Source: Roseibium aggregatum IAM 12614 (GTDB lineage: Bacteria > Pseudomonadota > Alphaproteobacteria > Rhizobiales > Stappiaceae). From it: a stretch of DNA of 64,000 nucleotides. Location: the NCBI RefSeq assembly GCF_000168975.1, contig NZ_AAUW01000019.1, positions 62,001 to 126,000 of the forward strand, read 5' to 3'. The position numbers and the translations under genes were made by a program. This document shows, piece after piece, positions 8,638 to 17,007 of the stretch; position 1 is the stretch's first letter, and each line of letters opens with the position of its first letter. The notes under the pieces were generated by a model. It did no database searches. It saw nothing but the letters and a program-made list of their open reading frames with translations, and was not told where the DNA came from.

Positions 8638-9303
8638 TCAGGATGCAGGCAGTCTTGCAGTCAGACGGTCGACAAGCGCCTCTCCGGCAGCCTCGATGTG
8701 ACGTCTCAGAATCTCGCAGGCTTCAACACCGTCGCGGCGGCTGCAGGCCTCCAGCAGGTCCCGGTGCTCCTGATGAGATCTCCGGGTGTAGTCGAGCTGC
8801 GCAGCCGCAATCCGCAAATACCTGTCTCCGGTCTCGTTGAGGGCCGCTATCTGCGCCAGCAGCCGAGGCCGCGCGCAAGGCTCGTACAGCGCAGAATGGA
8901 AAGCCTTGTTCAGGGCGCCGAAATGTTCCAGGTCAGATGCCTCCGCCTTGTCCTGAATGGCTGCGGCCCGGTCGATCTGGCTGTTGGTCAGTTCCGGAAT
9001 GGCAAGGCGCAAGGCCAGCGTCTCCAGTGCCGCCCGCATTTCATAAACTTCCCTGAACTCCTCAGGATCGAGCGGGGCAACGATCGCGCCCCTGTTCGGC
9101 GGCATCTGCACCAGTCCTTCGGCTTCCAGCAGGCGCAGCGCATCGCGAACCGGCATCCGGCTGGTTTCGAACAGCACCGCCAGCCGCTCCTGGCGCAGTG
9201 GTTCGCCCGGTTTCAGATCTCCCGAGACGATCTTTTCCCGCAAGGCATCCGCCACCCGAATGGCCTGGTCTCCAGTTCTTTTTGCGCTTGTTCGCTCTGC
9301 CAT
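8638..9303 (-). CDS. GntR-family regulator, FCD/FadR subfamily
   Basis: 221 residues. The N-terminal winged helix (residues ~14-80: LREKIVSGDLKPGEPLRQE, then SRMPVRDALRLLEAEGLV) leads to an all-helical FCD ligand domain (REVYEMRAALETLALRLA; FHSALYEPCARPRLL; HQEHRDLLEACSRRD; RRHIEAA). The metal-ligand pattern D/N-x3-H...H...H of FCD proteins looks present, and such domains bind small carboxylates or amino acids. It is divergent from an aminotransferase across a strong inverted repeat, so it likely represses both. The adjacent GNAT gene would share this control. Confidence 0.87.
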   Translation of the reverse strand: MAERTSAKRTGDQAIRVADALREKIVSGDLKPGEPLRQERLAVLFETSRMPVRDALRLLEAEGLVQMPPNRGAIVAPLDPEEFREVYEMRAALETLALRLAIPELTNSQIDRAAAIQDKAEASDLEHFGALNKAFHSALYEPCARPRLLAQIAALNETGDRYLRIAAAQLDYTRRSHQEHRDLLEACSRRDGVEACEILRRHIEAAGEALVDRLTARLPAS

Positions 9304-9368
9304 TTGTCCATCCGGCTGGGTCCTTCCGCCTTCCTAGACAATCAACGACTTGACTGCAATTACCCATT

Positions 9369-9399
9369 TTTGTATCCAATTTATAAATTTGGATACAAA
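9369..9399. promoter_or_regulatory. 31-bp inverted repeat, likely GntR operator
   Basis: Arms TTTGTATCCAA (9369-9379) and TTGGATACAAA (9389-9399) are perfect 11-bp complements around TTTATAAAT. FCD-type GntR proteins typically bind short dyads of this kind. The repeat overlaps the region just upstream of the aminotransferase start and is 66 bp from the GntR start, so binding would block both promoters. Confidence 0.7.
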
Positions 9400-9413
9400 T
9401 GAGGATATTTCAA

Positions 9414-10577
9414 ATGACAGTGTCGCGATTGAAGGACATTCCGGGAATTGGCGTGGACCGGATGGGGCAGGCAGCAGACGAAGCCGGATCCGCCGACATG
9501 CTTCGCCTGGAAAACCTCGATACGGATCTCAGCCCGCCGCGGGAAGCGTTGGAGGCAACGCGGGCCGCCATCGGGCGGGACGACGCCAACAGCTATCTGC
9601 CGTTCCTGGGCACCGATGACATCCGCAAGGCTGCAACGGCCCGGATTTCCGCCACCACCGGTCAGGCCTACGACTGGAAAACCCAATGTGTCATTTCGGC
9701 GGGCGGCCTCTCGGGCATCCTCAACGCCCTGCTTGCGATTCTGGAGCCGGGAGACGAGGTCATCATCACCGATCCCGCCTATGCGGGACTGCTCAACCGC
9801 ATCCGCCTGGCCGGTGGCGTTCCGAAGCTCGTTCCGCTGAAGGTGGTGGACGGAGGCTGGCGTCTTGACCTGGATGAACTGCTCCGCGCAGCCAGCGCCA
9901 GAACCCGCGCCGTTCTGACCATGAGCCCGTCCATGCCGACCGGCATCGTGCACACGGCAGAGGAATGGAACGCGATTGCGGAAGTCGTTATACGCACCGG
10001 CGCATTTCTACTGCACGACGCCGCCATGGAGCGGATCCTCTACACCGGCAAACCGGTAATCCACCCGGCCAGCCTGGATGGCATGGCGGATCGCACGATA
10101 ACGGTAGGCTGCGTTTCCAAGGAATACCGGATGATCGGCTGGCGGGTCGGCTGGACGGTCGGCCCCGCCTCGATCATGGCGGACATCGGCCTTGTCAGCC
10201 TCACCAACGTGGTTTGCCAGGTCGGCATCGCGATGCCGGGTGCCGCGGCCGCCATCACCGCGAAAGACGACGGTATTGCCGCTGCGACCGCAACCTGGAA
10301 AGCGCGCCGGGACATCATCCTGCAGGAGCTTTCGGATCTGCCCGTCGTGAGGCCGGATGGCGGCTGGTCGCTGCTGATCGACACCGCCGAGCTTGGCCTG
10401 CCACCTGTAGAAGCCTCCCGGCTGCTGTTCGAAAAGGGGCGGATCGCAGCGACACCGATGACCGGCTGGGGCAGCGAAGACATCGCTGGACGCTACCTGC
10501 GTTTCGTCTTTGCCAACGAGCCGGAAGACAGGCTCGGCGACATCCGCGAGCGCTTGCGCCTGGCCTGGCAGGTCTGA
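9414..10577 (+). CDS. class I/II PLP-dependent aminotransferase
   Basis: 387 residues. The fold type I aminotransferase features are the glycine-rich ISAGGLSGILNALLAIL, the ITDPAYAGLLNRI segment, Asp202 in LLHDAAMERILY, and Schiff-base Lys236 in VGCVSKEYRMIGWRVG. An oddity is SPSMPTG at residues 171-177, where aspartate aminotransferase-like enzymes have NPTG; the conserved PLP-contacting Asn is a Met. ATG 9414 is chosen because GAGGA (9401-9405) sits 8 nt upstream; the alternative ATG 9399 overlaps the operator. Its amino-acid substrate is unknown. Control by the divergent GntR is likely. Confidence 0.83.
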   Translation: MTVSRLKDIPGIGVDRMGQAADEAGSADMLRLENLDTDLSPPREALEATRAAIGRDDANSYLPFLGTDDIRKAATARISATTGQAYDWKTQCVISAGGLSGILNALLAILEPGDEVIITDPAYAGLLNRIRLAGGVPKLVPLKVVDGGWRLDLDELLRAASARTRAVLTMSPSMPTGIVHTAEEWNAIAEVVIRTGAFLLHDAAMERILYTGKPVIHPASLDGMADRTITVGCVSKEYRMIGWRVGWTVGPASIMADIGLVSLTNVVCQVGIAMPGAAAAITAKDDGIAAATATWKARRDIILQELSDLPVVRPDGGWSLLIDTAELGLPPVEASRLLFEKGRIAATPMTGWGSEDIAGRYLRFVFANEPEDRLGDIRERLRLAWQV

Positions 10578-10716
10578 CAGGGCGCCTTGCCAGCCTGGAC
10601 ACCTGCAGAAGACTCCGCCTGGGCCTTCTGCCCCTTCCCCTGAACCTCCGGCTCTCGCCGGCTTCCTGATACCCCTTGTGCCCAAAGGCACAGCCTTCCT
10701 CGAAAGGATCAAAGAC

Positions 10717-11097
10717 TTGACGACCCGCATCCCAACCCTGGCCGCCTGGCTGTTCCGTCTCGCAGCTCTCTGGATGCTGATCGGACTGGTGCTCGGCATC
10801 GTCATGGCGGCAAGCCATGACCACACGCTCTCACCGGTCCACGTGCACACCAACCTTCTCGGCTGGGCAACCCTGGCCCTCACGGGCCTGCTCTATACGG
10901 CAGTCCCGGCCATGGCGGACAACAGGTTTGCCCGCCTGCACTTCTGGCTTCATGCGCTTGGCCTTCCGGTGATGATGGCGGCGCTGGCCGCCTATGCGCT
11001 CGGCCATACGGCGGTGGAACCCGTCATCGCGGTCGGTGCGATTGCGGTCACCGCCGGGCTGGCCTTTTTCACGGTCAACCTGTTCCGGACACTCTGA
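10717..11097 (+). CDS. small four-helix membrane protein related to haem-copper oxidase subunit I
   Basis: 126 residues with four predicted membrane helices (about 10-32, 41-62, 68-90, 97-120). The stretch HVHTNLLGWATLALTGLLYT resembles the His-containing helix of cbb3-type oxidase subunit I, as in short proteins annotated as cytochrome oxidase-like. It is far too short to be an oxidase and has only a few His residues, so a haem or copper role is uncertain. I start it at TTG 10717 with AAAGGA 8 nt upstream; the upstream frame reads unlike protein. It follows the aminotransferase by 139 bp. Confidence 0.6.
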   Translation: MTTRIPTLAAWLFRLAALWMLIGLVLGIVMAASHDHTLSPVHVHTNLLGWATLALTGLLYTAVPAMADNRFARLHFWLHALGLPVMMAALAAYALGHTAVEPVIAVGAIAVTAGLAFFTVNLFRTL

Positions 11098-11124
11098 CCG
11101 GGCGGGCTTCACCCAGCTTGCCCA

Positions 11125-11150
11125 GGATCCGTGTCTGGGATCCGTGTCTG
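11125..11150 (+). repeat. 13-bp tandem duplication
   Basis: GGATCCGTGTCTG occurs twice head to tail (11125-11137, 11138-11150) and then runs into GGGCCC. It lies 28 bp after the stop of the membrane protein gene. It looks like a local slippage duplication. Confidence 0.7.
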
Positions 11151-11310
11151 GGGCCCGCGGTGGCGACACTGCGGGCCTTTTCCGTTCACTGCGCGAACCT
11201 GCACCAAACGCCAACCTGTCTTGACAGCGTCACGCCTGGCCGCCCCTATATCAACAGTTGTGCCGAAGCGACTCGACACACCCATTCACAGACCGCAAAG
11301 GAGACGGCGC

Positions 11311-12378
11311 ATGAAGATCGGCAAGACCACGGTGACGGCAGCCTGCGCCCTGACCATCGCCTCGTTTGGCCTGCTCGCGCCCCGCCTGGCAGATGCCTGC
11401 ACCCGGGTTGTCTATCTTGGCGCCAGCGAGCAGGTGATCACCGCCCGCTCAATGGACTGGAAGACCGATGTCGGCACGAACCTGTGGCTGTTCCCGCGCG
11501 GCATGAAACGCAACGGCGAAGCCGGGGAAAACTCCCTGGAATGGACGTCGAAATACGGCAGTGTCATTGCCTCGGGCTACGACGTTTCGACAACGGACGG
11601 CATGAACGAAGCCGGCCTCGTGGCAAATGTGCTCTGGCTGGTGGAATCCGGCTATCCGGAATTCGACGGCTCCAAACCCGGCCTGACAATCGCCGCCTGG
11701 GCTCAATATGTGCTCGACAATTTCGCCACAGTCGAAGAGGCCGTCCGCACGCTGGAAGCCGAACCCTTCACCCTTTTCAGCGACAATGTTCCAGGTGAAC
11801 AACGCCTTGCCACGCTGCACCTGTCCCTGTCGGATGCGAGCGGTGACAGCGCCATCGTGGAATATATCGACGGCAAGCAGGTGATCCACCACGCCCGCGC
11901 CTATCAGGTGATGACCAATTCGCCGACCTTCGAAGAACAACTGGCGCTGAATCAGTATTGGCAGGAAATCGGCGGCACGGTCATGCTGCCTGGCACCAAC
12001 CGAGCGGCGGACCGCTTTGCCCGCGCGTCGTTTTATGTCGACGCCATCCCGAAGACCGAAAATCCGGTCGAGACGATCGCCAGCGTCTTCGGTGTCATCC
12101 GCAATGTCTCCGTGCCGCTCGGCATCACCACGCCCGACCAGCCCAACATCTCCTCCACCCGCTGGCGCACCGTCGCCGACCAGAAGCGCAAGCTCTATTT
12201 CTTCGAATCCGTGGTGACCCCGAACATCTTCTGGATAGACTTCGGCAACGCCGATTTTTCACCGGAAACCGGCAAGGTGATGAAACTCGACCTCGGCCCG
12301 GACCAGACCAACATCTTCTCCGGCATGGCCAACGCCCATTTCAAGGAAGCAGAGCCCTTCAAGTTTCTGGGGAAGTAG
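11311..12378 (+). CDS. exported linear amide C-N hydrolase (choloylglycine hydrolase / penicillin V acylase family)
   Basis: 355 residues. A signal peptide ends at LADA, and the next residue is Cys30, which becomes the N-terminal nucleophile of this Ntn family. Arg46 and Asp49 (ARSMDW) sit 16 and 19 residues after it, exactly as Arg18 and Asp21 do after Cys2 in known members. Proteins of this kind cleave linear amide bonds: bile-salt conjugates, penicillin V, or N-acyl-homoserine lactones in Gram-negative bacteria. A periplasmic amidase, perhaps a quorum quencher, is plausible; the substrate is not shown. AAAGGAGA lies 6 nt before ATG 11311. Confidence 0.85.
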   Translation: MKIGKTTVTAACALTIASFGLLAPRLADACTRVVYLGASEQVITARSMDWKTDVGTNLWLFPRGMKRNGEAGENSLEWTSKYGSVIASGYDVSTTDGMNEAGLVANVLWLVESGYPEFDGSKPGLTIAAWAQYVLDNFATVEEAVRTLEAEPFTLFSDNVPGEQRLATLHLSLSDASGDSAIVEYIDGKQVIHHARAYQVMTNSPTFEEQLALNQYWQEIGGTVMLPGTNRAADRFARASFYVDAIPKTENPVETIASVFGVIRNVSVPLGITTPDQPNISSTRWRTVADQKRKLYFFESVVTPNIFWIDFGNADFSPETGKVMKLDLGPDQTNIFSGMANAHFKEAEPFKFLGK

Positions 12379-12623
12379 AGCCCGGCAAGGCTTTTTCCAG
12401 CGAAAGCGAGAGGGCGAAGGCTTTGCACGCGCCCTCAAATCCGCACGTTCAAAGGCTCTTCGCACGGTCCCGCAAGCGGAGGTCAGGTTCAGCCTCCGCA
12501 CCGCACGCAGTGTAGACGTCTTATCCTTGCGGGACGGTCCGCGGTTTATCGGCAAGATCAGTGTGCGACCGCACGACGGATGACGTCGATCACCGCGTCA
12601 CGGATCGGGCCTGTCGCGCCACC

Positions 12624-13835
12624 TCAATCACCGCCCATCAGGCCTGTTCCGGCGAAGAGCATGATCCAGACTTTCATCCGCATGATCAGCGCCTTTTCCA
12701 GCGCCCAGGCCTGGATGATGCCCCCCATGAAGGTGCCCTGGAGCGAGCCGGAGATGCGGGTGGTATAGGCCTGGACAAGACATCTCGTGCCATCGACCAG
12801 CAGCGCATTCTGCTCCGGATGTTCGAGCTGAACATGCACGACCAGATCACCTGGGCCGCGCCGGTCCGACGGCTGCATCAGAACGCCGGTCGGACCGAGC
12901 TGACCGGTTGCGACAACGTCCTGGATGCGGACAATGCGCGCCGCCAGTACCGTGTTCGCCATGCCGCTGTTGATGTTGTTCTCGCAGGCGACCTCCGCCG
13001 GCATGCCGACATGCAGAACCGCACTGTTGGTCTGGCTGAAGCCCGCGATGATTTCGATCGGATCGGAGGCGTCGCGATCCGGTACGATGACCATCGCCGG
13101 ATTGACCGAGAACTGCGCGGCGCGGTCGCCGACATTCAACGTGAGCTGCTCGATCCGCCCGGAGACAGACGAATGGACCTTGGTCTTGTCGAGGTTGACC
13201 TTGGCCTGATCGAGGGAAGCTTCAGCGGCCTTCAGCTCTGAGGGCAGGACCTGATCGAGCTGCACCTGCAGCGCCTCCAGCTTGGCGTTGGCGGCATTCA
13301 CATCGGCGGCAGCCTTTTCCTGCTCGGCCTTTGCGTTCTCGTATCTGTTGATCGTGTAAACGGGTGAATTCTTGTCCTTGAGGGCCTGCTGTTCCGACAG
13401 GGTCAGATTGGCATTGTTGAGGCCCGCTTTCGCCCGGTCGAGATCGGCCGCGGCTTCCTTGATCTGCGCCTTGACGACATCGATCTGGCTGTTGACCTCG
13501 CCCACGGCGGCCTGAGCGCTGGCAACCGCCGCCTTTTCGCTGCTGTCATCGACCGTGAAGAGGAGTTCGCCGGTCTTGACGGACTGGCCGGCCTTGACAG
13601 GCACCTCGATGACCGTTCCCCCGCGTTCGGCGACGATCGGCACGACGCGGTAAGGGATCAGCGCGTTGCGGGTATCGGGATGGTAATACTCCACGGTGAA
13701 GATCAGCGCGACGAACAGCACAATCCAGACGAACAGCGCCCGGTGGACGTTGTAGAGCGTCACGGGCCGTCCCCGCCAGCGCAGATAGGCAATGCGCAGC
13801 AGCAGCGGAAAGCAGGTGATGAGGAGCTCGATCAT
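12624..13835 (-). CDS. HlyD-family membrane fusion protein
   Basis: 403 residues. One membrane helix near residues 34-50 (LFVWIVLFVALIFTVEYY) anchors a periplasmic part with the first lipoyl half (GGTVIEVPVKAGQSVKTGEL), a long coiled coil (about residues 95-215, Ala/Lys/Glu rich) and the second half (KVHSSVSGRIEQLTLNVGD) followed by a beta-barrel. This is the EmrA/YiaV-like layout of adaptors for export pumps. No permease or ATPase lies nearby, as in other such orphan pairs. Its start overlaps the stop of the gene upstream by 4 bp (ATGA). Confidence 0.85.
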   Translation of the reverse strand: MIELLITCFPLLLRIAYLRWRGRPVTLYNVHRALFVWIVLFVALIFTVEYYHPDTRNALIPYRVVPIVAERGGTVIEVPVKAGQSVKTGELLFTVDDSSEKAAVASAQAAVGEVNSQIDVVKAQIKEAAADLDRAKAGLNNANLTLSEQQALKDKNSPVYTINRYENAKAEQEKAAADVNAANAKLEALQVQLDQVLPSELKAAEASLDQAKVNLDKTKVHSSVSGRIEQLTLNVGDRAAQFSVNPAMVIVPDRDASDPIEIIAGFSQTNSAVLHVGMPAEVACENNINSGMANTVLAARIVRIQDVVATGQLGPTGVLMQPSDRRGPGDLVVHVQLEHPEQNALLVDGTRCLVQAYTTRISGSLQGTFMGGIIQAWALEKALIMRMKVWIMLFAGTGLMGGD

Positions 13836-14302
13836 GCGCCGGCTCCTTTTGTGGTGGCGCCCAGCGCCTGCGGTTCCGCAATCAGTTGTTCGTCCACGGC
13901 GGTCGTCTCATCGGCCGGCGGCCGATCGTCGGCGGCCGCAGCTTCCTCTTCCGGCAACGGCTCGGCCTCAGCCTCTTCCGGCTTCATCCAGAGCACGATG
14001 TCATAAGCGAAGGCGCCAATGATCAGGGTCAACGGCAACAGAAGGCTGACGTCCCGCAGAGGCGGCACCAGATCATAGGCAAGGCCGACCAACAGCATGG
14101 TCGGGATCGTGGAGCGAAGCGGCGTCCTCGATCCCTTGTGCTCCGCATATCGATCGAAAACGGCGTAGAGGTAGATCAGCAGAAACAGGAGAAGCAGCAG
14201 GGTAATCAGCCCCGCCGTGGCAAAGCTGTCGCTGGCGCCGGGCGCGACCCAGGAATCCGGTGGCGGGTCCAGCGTCTGCGCTGTCGTTGCCGTTGTGCTC
14301 AT
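13832..14302 (-). CDS. small two- or three-helix membrane protein, partner of the HlyD protein
   Basis: 156 residues. Hydrophobic helices are visible at about residues 28-50 (TAGLITLLLLLFLLIYLYAV), 68-80 and 85-108. The tail after residue 110 is very acidic and Pro/Ala rich (EEAEAEPLPEEEAAAADD) and is probably cytoplasmic and disordered. The ATGA overlap with the HlyD gene points to translational coupling and a shared function, comparable in layout to E. coli yiaW-yiaV, but I see no clear sequence match to YiaW. Function unknown. Confidence 0.7.
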   Translation of the reverse strand: MSTTATTAQTLDPPPDSWVAPGASDSFATAGLITLLLLLFLLIYLYAVFDRYAEHKGSRTPLRSTIPTMLLVGLAYDLVPPLRDVSLLLPLTLIIGAFAYDIVLWMKPEEAEAEPLPEEEAAAADDRPPADETTAVDEQLIAEPQALGATTKGAGA

Positions 14303-14634
14303 TCATATTCCCCCTGCCGGACACCCGATGACCGGGTATCGCCGCGCAAATAATGACTGCAGAAACTACAGATTGATACAGGAAATTACGGTTATGACCG
14401 AGGAGACGTCGGGTCGATCTGCCCCGGCCTCAAGAACACCCCTCACCGTCCTGGACCCGGCCCTCGATCTGAACAACAAGCCGTTTTTCGCGTAGTTTCA
14501 ACGCTGGCAGCTTGGTGCCATGATTGGGAACGAGACGGTGGTGTGATGAGAAGGTATTCCAGATGGAGATGCTTCTGAGCGGACAGAATTCCTCAGAGCG
14601 CCTCTCAACGGTGGATTTGAAAGGATGCCGACTT
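14303..14634. other. 332-bp intergenic stretch with one possible short ORF
   Basis: It holds the promoter region of the HlyD pair, the 33-codon frame listed separately, and the 3' flank of the barrel gene. I saw no clear terminator or RNA gene. Confidence 0.4.
14394..14495 (+). CDS. possible 33-residue protein
   Basis: ATG 14394 is preceded at 8-9 nt by AGGAAA and opens 33 codons (MTEETSGRSAPASRT..., ending NNKPFFA) before TAG. It is divergent from the membrane protein gene. There is no helix or known motif. Real coding is possible but only the ribosome site supports it. Confidence 0.25.
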   Translation: MTEETSGRSAPASRTPLTVLDPALDLNNKPFFA

Positions 14635-15459
14635 TTAGAACTTCAAGGCGACTCCAACAATCGGTCCCTGGATGGTCACGTCGAACTCGAAATCCCCGTC
14701 CTGATAATCAACGCCGAGCGCCCGATAACCGGCAACGGCGGAAAAATGGTCGGACATCTCATAGCCAAGTCCGCCCATCAGGTCCCAGCCGAAGTTCGAA
14801 GAGCCACCACCGACAAGCGCCGATCCGGTGAAGTAGAAACGGTCGGAAAAATCGACCCGTCCTTTCACTCCTCCCATGGCATCGATCCACGTGGCAGAAT
14901 CCCTGTAAGACCGGCCGCCGAAAAACCCTCCGTCGAATTTGAGGGTGTTTTCAACCGACCAAAACCTTCCCCCAAGGACAGCATCCAGTCGAACATTCGG
15001 ACGCTCCAGAATGGAATAACCGGCAAGCGCGCTGGCAGTCGTCATGCTTGAATCAAGGCCGATGCTGGAAACGAGAATACCGCGTGGAGTCGTTTCACTC
15101 GTGGACAGCTTCAGGTAGATGAGGTCCGTCGTCAGGCTGAACCGGTCATATCGGGCCTCACCGGCGACCATCACCGAGAAATCGAGATCATCGAGAATGT
15201 CGGAAAACCCCATATTCACGTGAGCGCCCGGGGCTCCGAAGGACGCGACCTGGCCGGACATTCCGGCGGTCCAGAAATAAGGAGCCACCTCAAAGCGCCA
15301 CTTTGGAAGCAGGACGGCCTCCTCCACAGAGGCTGGAGGAACGGAAGCGTTGAGATCCGCCGCCAATGCAGGAACCGCGAGAACACCGGCAAGGATCGTT
15401 CCAAGCCCGACCAGCAAGGCCCGCGAAGACAAGGTATTTTTCAGCTTCTTAGCCGGCAT
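14635..15459 (-). CDS. outer-membrane beta-barrel protein A
   Basis: 274 residues. A signal peptide ends near ALA-ADL (about residue 33). The mature part has alternating strands and finishes with Phe (VGVALKF), the outer-membrane insertion signal. The motifs WRFEVAPYFWTAGMSGQV and RFSLTTDLIYLKL match the barrel at 30779-31564, so the two are paralogs. Probably a small porin-like or structural barrel; no ligand can be named. ATG 15459 is chosen over a TTG 12 bp earlier because GGGAA lies just upstream of the ATG. Confidence 0.75.
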   Translation of the reverse strand: MPAKKLKNTLSSRALLVGLGTILAGVLAVPALAADLNASVPPASVEEAVLLPKWRFEVAPYFWTAGMSGQVASFGAPGAHVNMGFSDILDDLDFSVMVAGEARYDRFSLTTDLIYLKLSTSETTPRGILVSSIGLDSSMTTASALAGYSILERPNVRLDAVLGGRFWSVENTLKFDGGFFGGRSYRDSATWIDAMGGVKGRVDFSDRFYFTGSALVGGGSSNFGWDLMGGLGYEMSDHFSAVAGYRALGVDYQDGDFEFDVTIQGPIVGVALKF

Positions 15460-15651
15460 GTCCGTTCCCAAGCCTCTTTTCCTGGCGCATTTTTCGTTAG
15501 TGCAACCTTGAACAGTTGTGGTGCCCCTTGGATGGGGCCGTAAGCCCCACCAGCCATAGGCAAATGCGCTTCTCGTTCCGGCCCCTTCCGGGGGCCAGCC
15601 AATCAGCAGATCACTACGTTTAGGAAAGATGATGCCGCGCGGCTTTGCTTT

Positions 15652-16692
15652 TTACGCCACCGCAGTTGGCTGGTGGCAGCGCCTGAATTCCAGGGGAGAG
15701 CAATCCATCCAGCGGCGGAAGGCCCTCGTGAAACTCGCGTGGTCCTCATACCCCAGGAACAGGGCAATCTCCACGATTGGCTGCTGCGTTTCACGCAACA
15801 GGCTCACCGCGCGGGCACTGCGTGCACTGGCCACAATCTCCCTGTAGGAGTAGCCTTTTTCCATGAGTTGCCGCTGCAGGCTCCGAACGCTCAAGCCCGC
15901 CATTTGTGCCGCACCTTCGATGTCCGTCTGCCCATCCAGCAGACGAAGCGCTGCGATGGCCGAGACGGAGCGGGCCGGCTCCGGTGCACGAGACAGAATA
16001 CTGTCCGCGATCACTTCTCTCAGCGTAATGACCTTGGACATGCCTTCAAGCTTCCGGCTCCTTTGCACGCAAAGGTCTTCAGGCTTGAAAACGATCCCGG
16101 CGCCCGGGCACCCGAAACGAACGGGAACCTGTAACCGGTCTTCCATCAGGTGCGCGTCATCGTCCCGCTCATAGGGAACTTCAATCCACTCCGGTGACCA
16201 GTCTTGACCGAGAAACAGTCTGGCAATGATGATCATGGGGCCAAGCCGGTGATCAACATGCTGTACGGCCGGTGGTCCAAGATCCCGTCTGACATGCCGC
16301 CAGAGCATCGCTGTGCCGCTTTGAACAAGCTCCAGCCGTCCCCCGGATGCATGGGCCCAGAAGGTCTGATTATAGCGCTTGATAGCTTCGCCCAGCGTGT
16401 CCGCTGTGGCGCCGTACTGGCCCCACAATCCGTAACCCCAGGCCCTGCGCATCTCGAACCCGACCTCCAGGCCGAACGTCCGGTCGCCCAGTTCGTGCGC
16501 GCACCGCTCGAAAAGGCTGATCATCGCCGGCAGGGGGACAGGTGTTTGTGGCAAACCGATAACATCGACGGGGAGCCCGGACTGCTCGAAAACTCTCCAG
16601 AGGGCCTGTTCTCCGGCTCTTTGTTCGAAAATGGCCGGGAGCGGGCCAAAACCACTCGCCCGGACCAGGAGTATCGACCTGCTATCGTCCAT
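15652..16692 (-). CDS. AraC-family regulator with an arabinose-binding-like N-terminal domain
   Basis: 346 residues. The N-terminal ~200 residues resemble the OruR/ArgR-type ligand domain (GLPVDVIGLPQTPVPLPAMI...FGLEVGFEMRRAWGYGLWG). The C-terminal ~100 residues hold two AraC helix-turn-helix units: AAQMAGLSVRSLQRQLMEKG, then IVEIALFLGYEDHASFTRAF with the usual FRR..G/CSPLEFR ending. I start it at ATG 16692; the frame runs open for 96 bp more, but that stretch contains a likely terminator for the upstream genes. Its target is unclear: barrel A lies downstream on the same strand and the NTF2/DUF1254 pair upstream. Confidence 0.82.
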   Translation of the reverse strand: MDDSRSILLVRASGFGPLPAIFEQRAGEQALWRVFEQSGLPVDVIGLPQTPVPLPAMISLFERCAHELGDRTFGLEVGFEMRRAWGYGLWGQYGATADTLGEAIKRYNQTFWAHASGGRLELVQSGTAMLWRHVRRDLGPPAVQHVDHRLGPMIIIARLFLGQDWSPEWIEVPYERDDDAHLMEDRLQVPVRFGCPGAGIVFKPEDLCVQRSRKLEGMSKVITLREVIADSILSRAPEPARSVSAIAALRLLDGQTDIEGAAQMAGLSVRSLQRQLMEKGYSYREIVASARSARAVSLLRETQQPIVEIALFLGYEDHASFTRAFRRWMDCSPLEFRRCHQPTAVA

Positions 16693-16754
16693 CGGCTTCT
16701 TCAAGTTGCTACTCCGAATCTTTTCCGGAACCTTACGGAGGACATGGTGGGTCG

Positions 16755-16803
16755 CAAGAAAAAACACCCGACCGGCCCGCCAACCCACGGTTTTACCGGG
16801 TGT
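16755..16803 (-). terminator. likely rho-independent terminator, minus strand
   Basis: On the minus strand ACACCCG (complement of 16797-16803) pairs with CGGGTGT (complement of 16764-16770), and the stem runs directly into TTTTTTCTT. The loop is long (26 nt) but GC-rich and can fold further. It would end transcripts coming from 17595 and 19166. Confidence 0.5.
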
Positions 16804-17007
16804 CTGCGGCTCGGATCATTCTGATCTCCTGATTTTGGGAACACGCTTGGAATCCGGCCCTGCACCAAGGGGGGCAACGGATTGGGAACTTGAAGTGATG
16901 CTCAAACAAATATGCCCCTCAAGGTCGTGACGAAAGCGTCGCTGAATTGAGGGGCAAGGTTACATGCATGCGTGAAGTGGGGGCACGCATACGACGCGCC
17001 TTTGTTT
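16804..17007. other. gap between terminator and the NTF2-like gene
   Basis: With 16693-16803 this makes a 315-bp gene-free region. Apart from the terminator I see nothing. Confidence 0.4.

Noticed and set aside
12561..13241. A 226-codon plus-strand frame opposite the HlyD gene
   Set aside because: Composition unlike protein (many Arg, His and Asp) and the HlyD reading is convincing.
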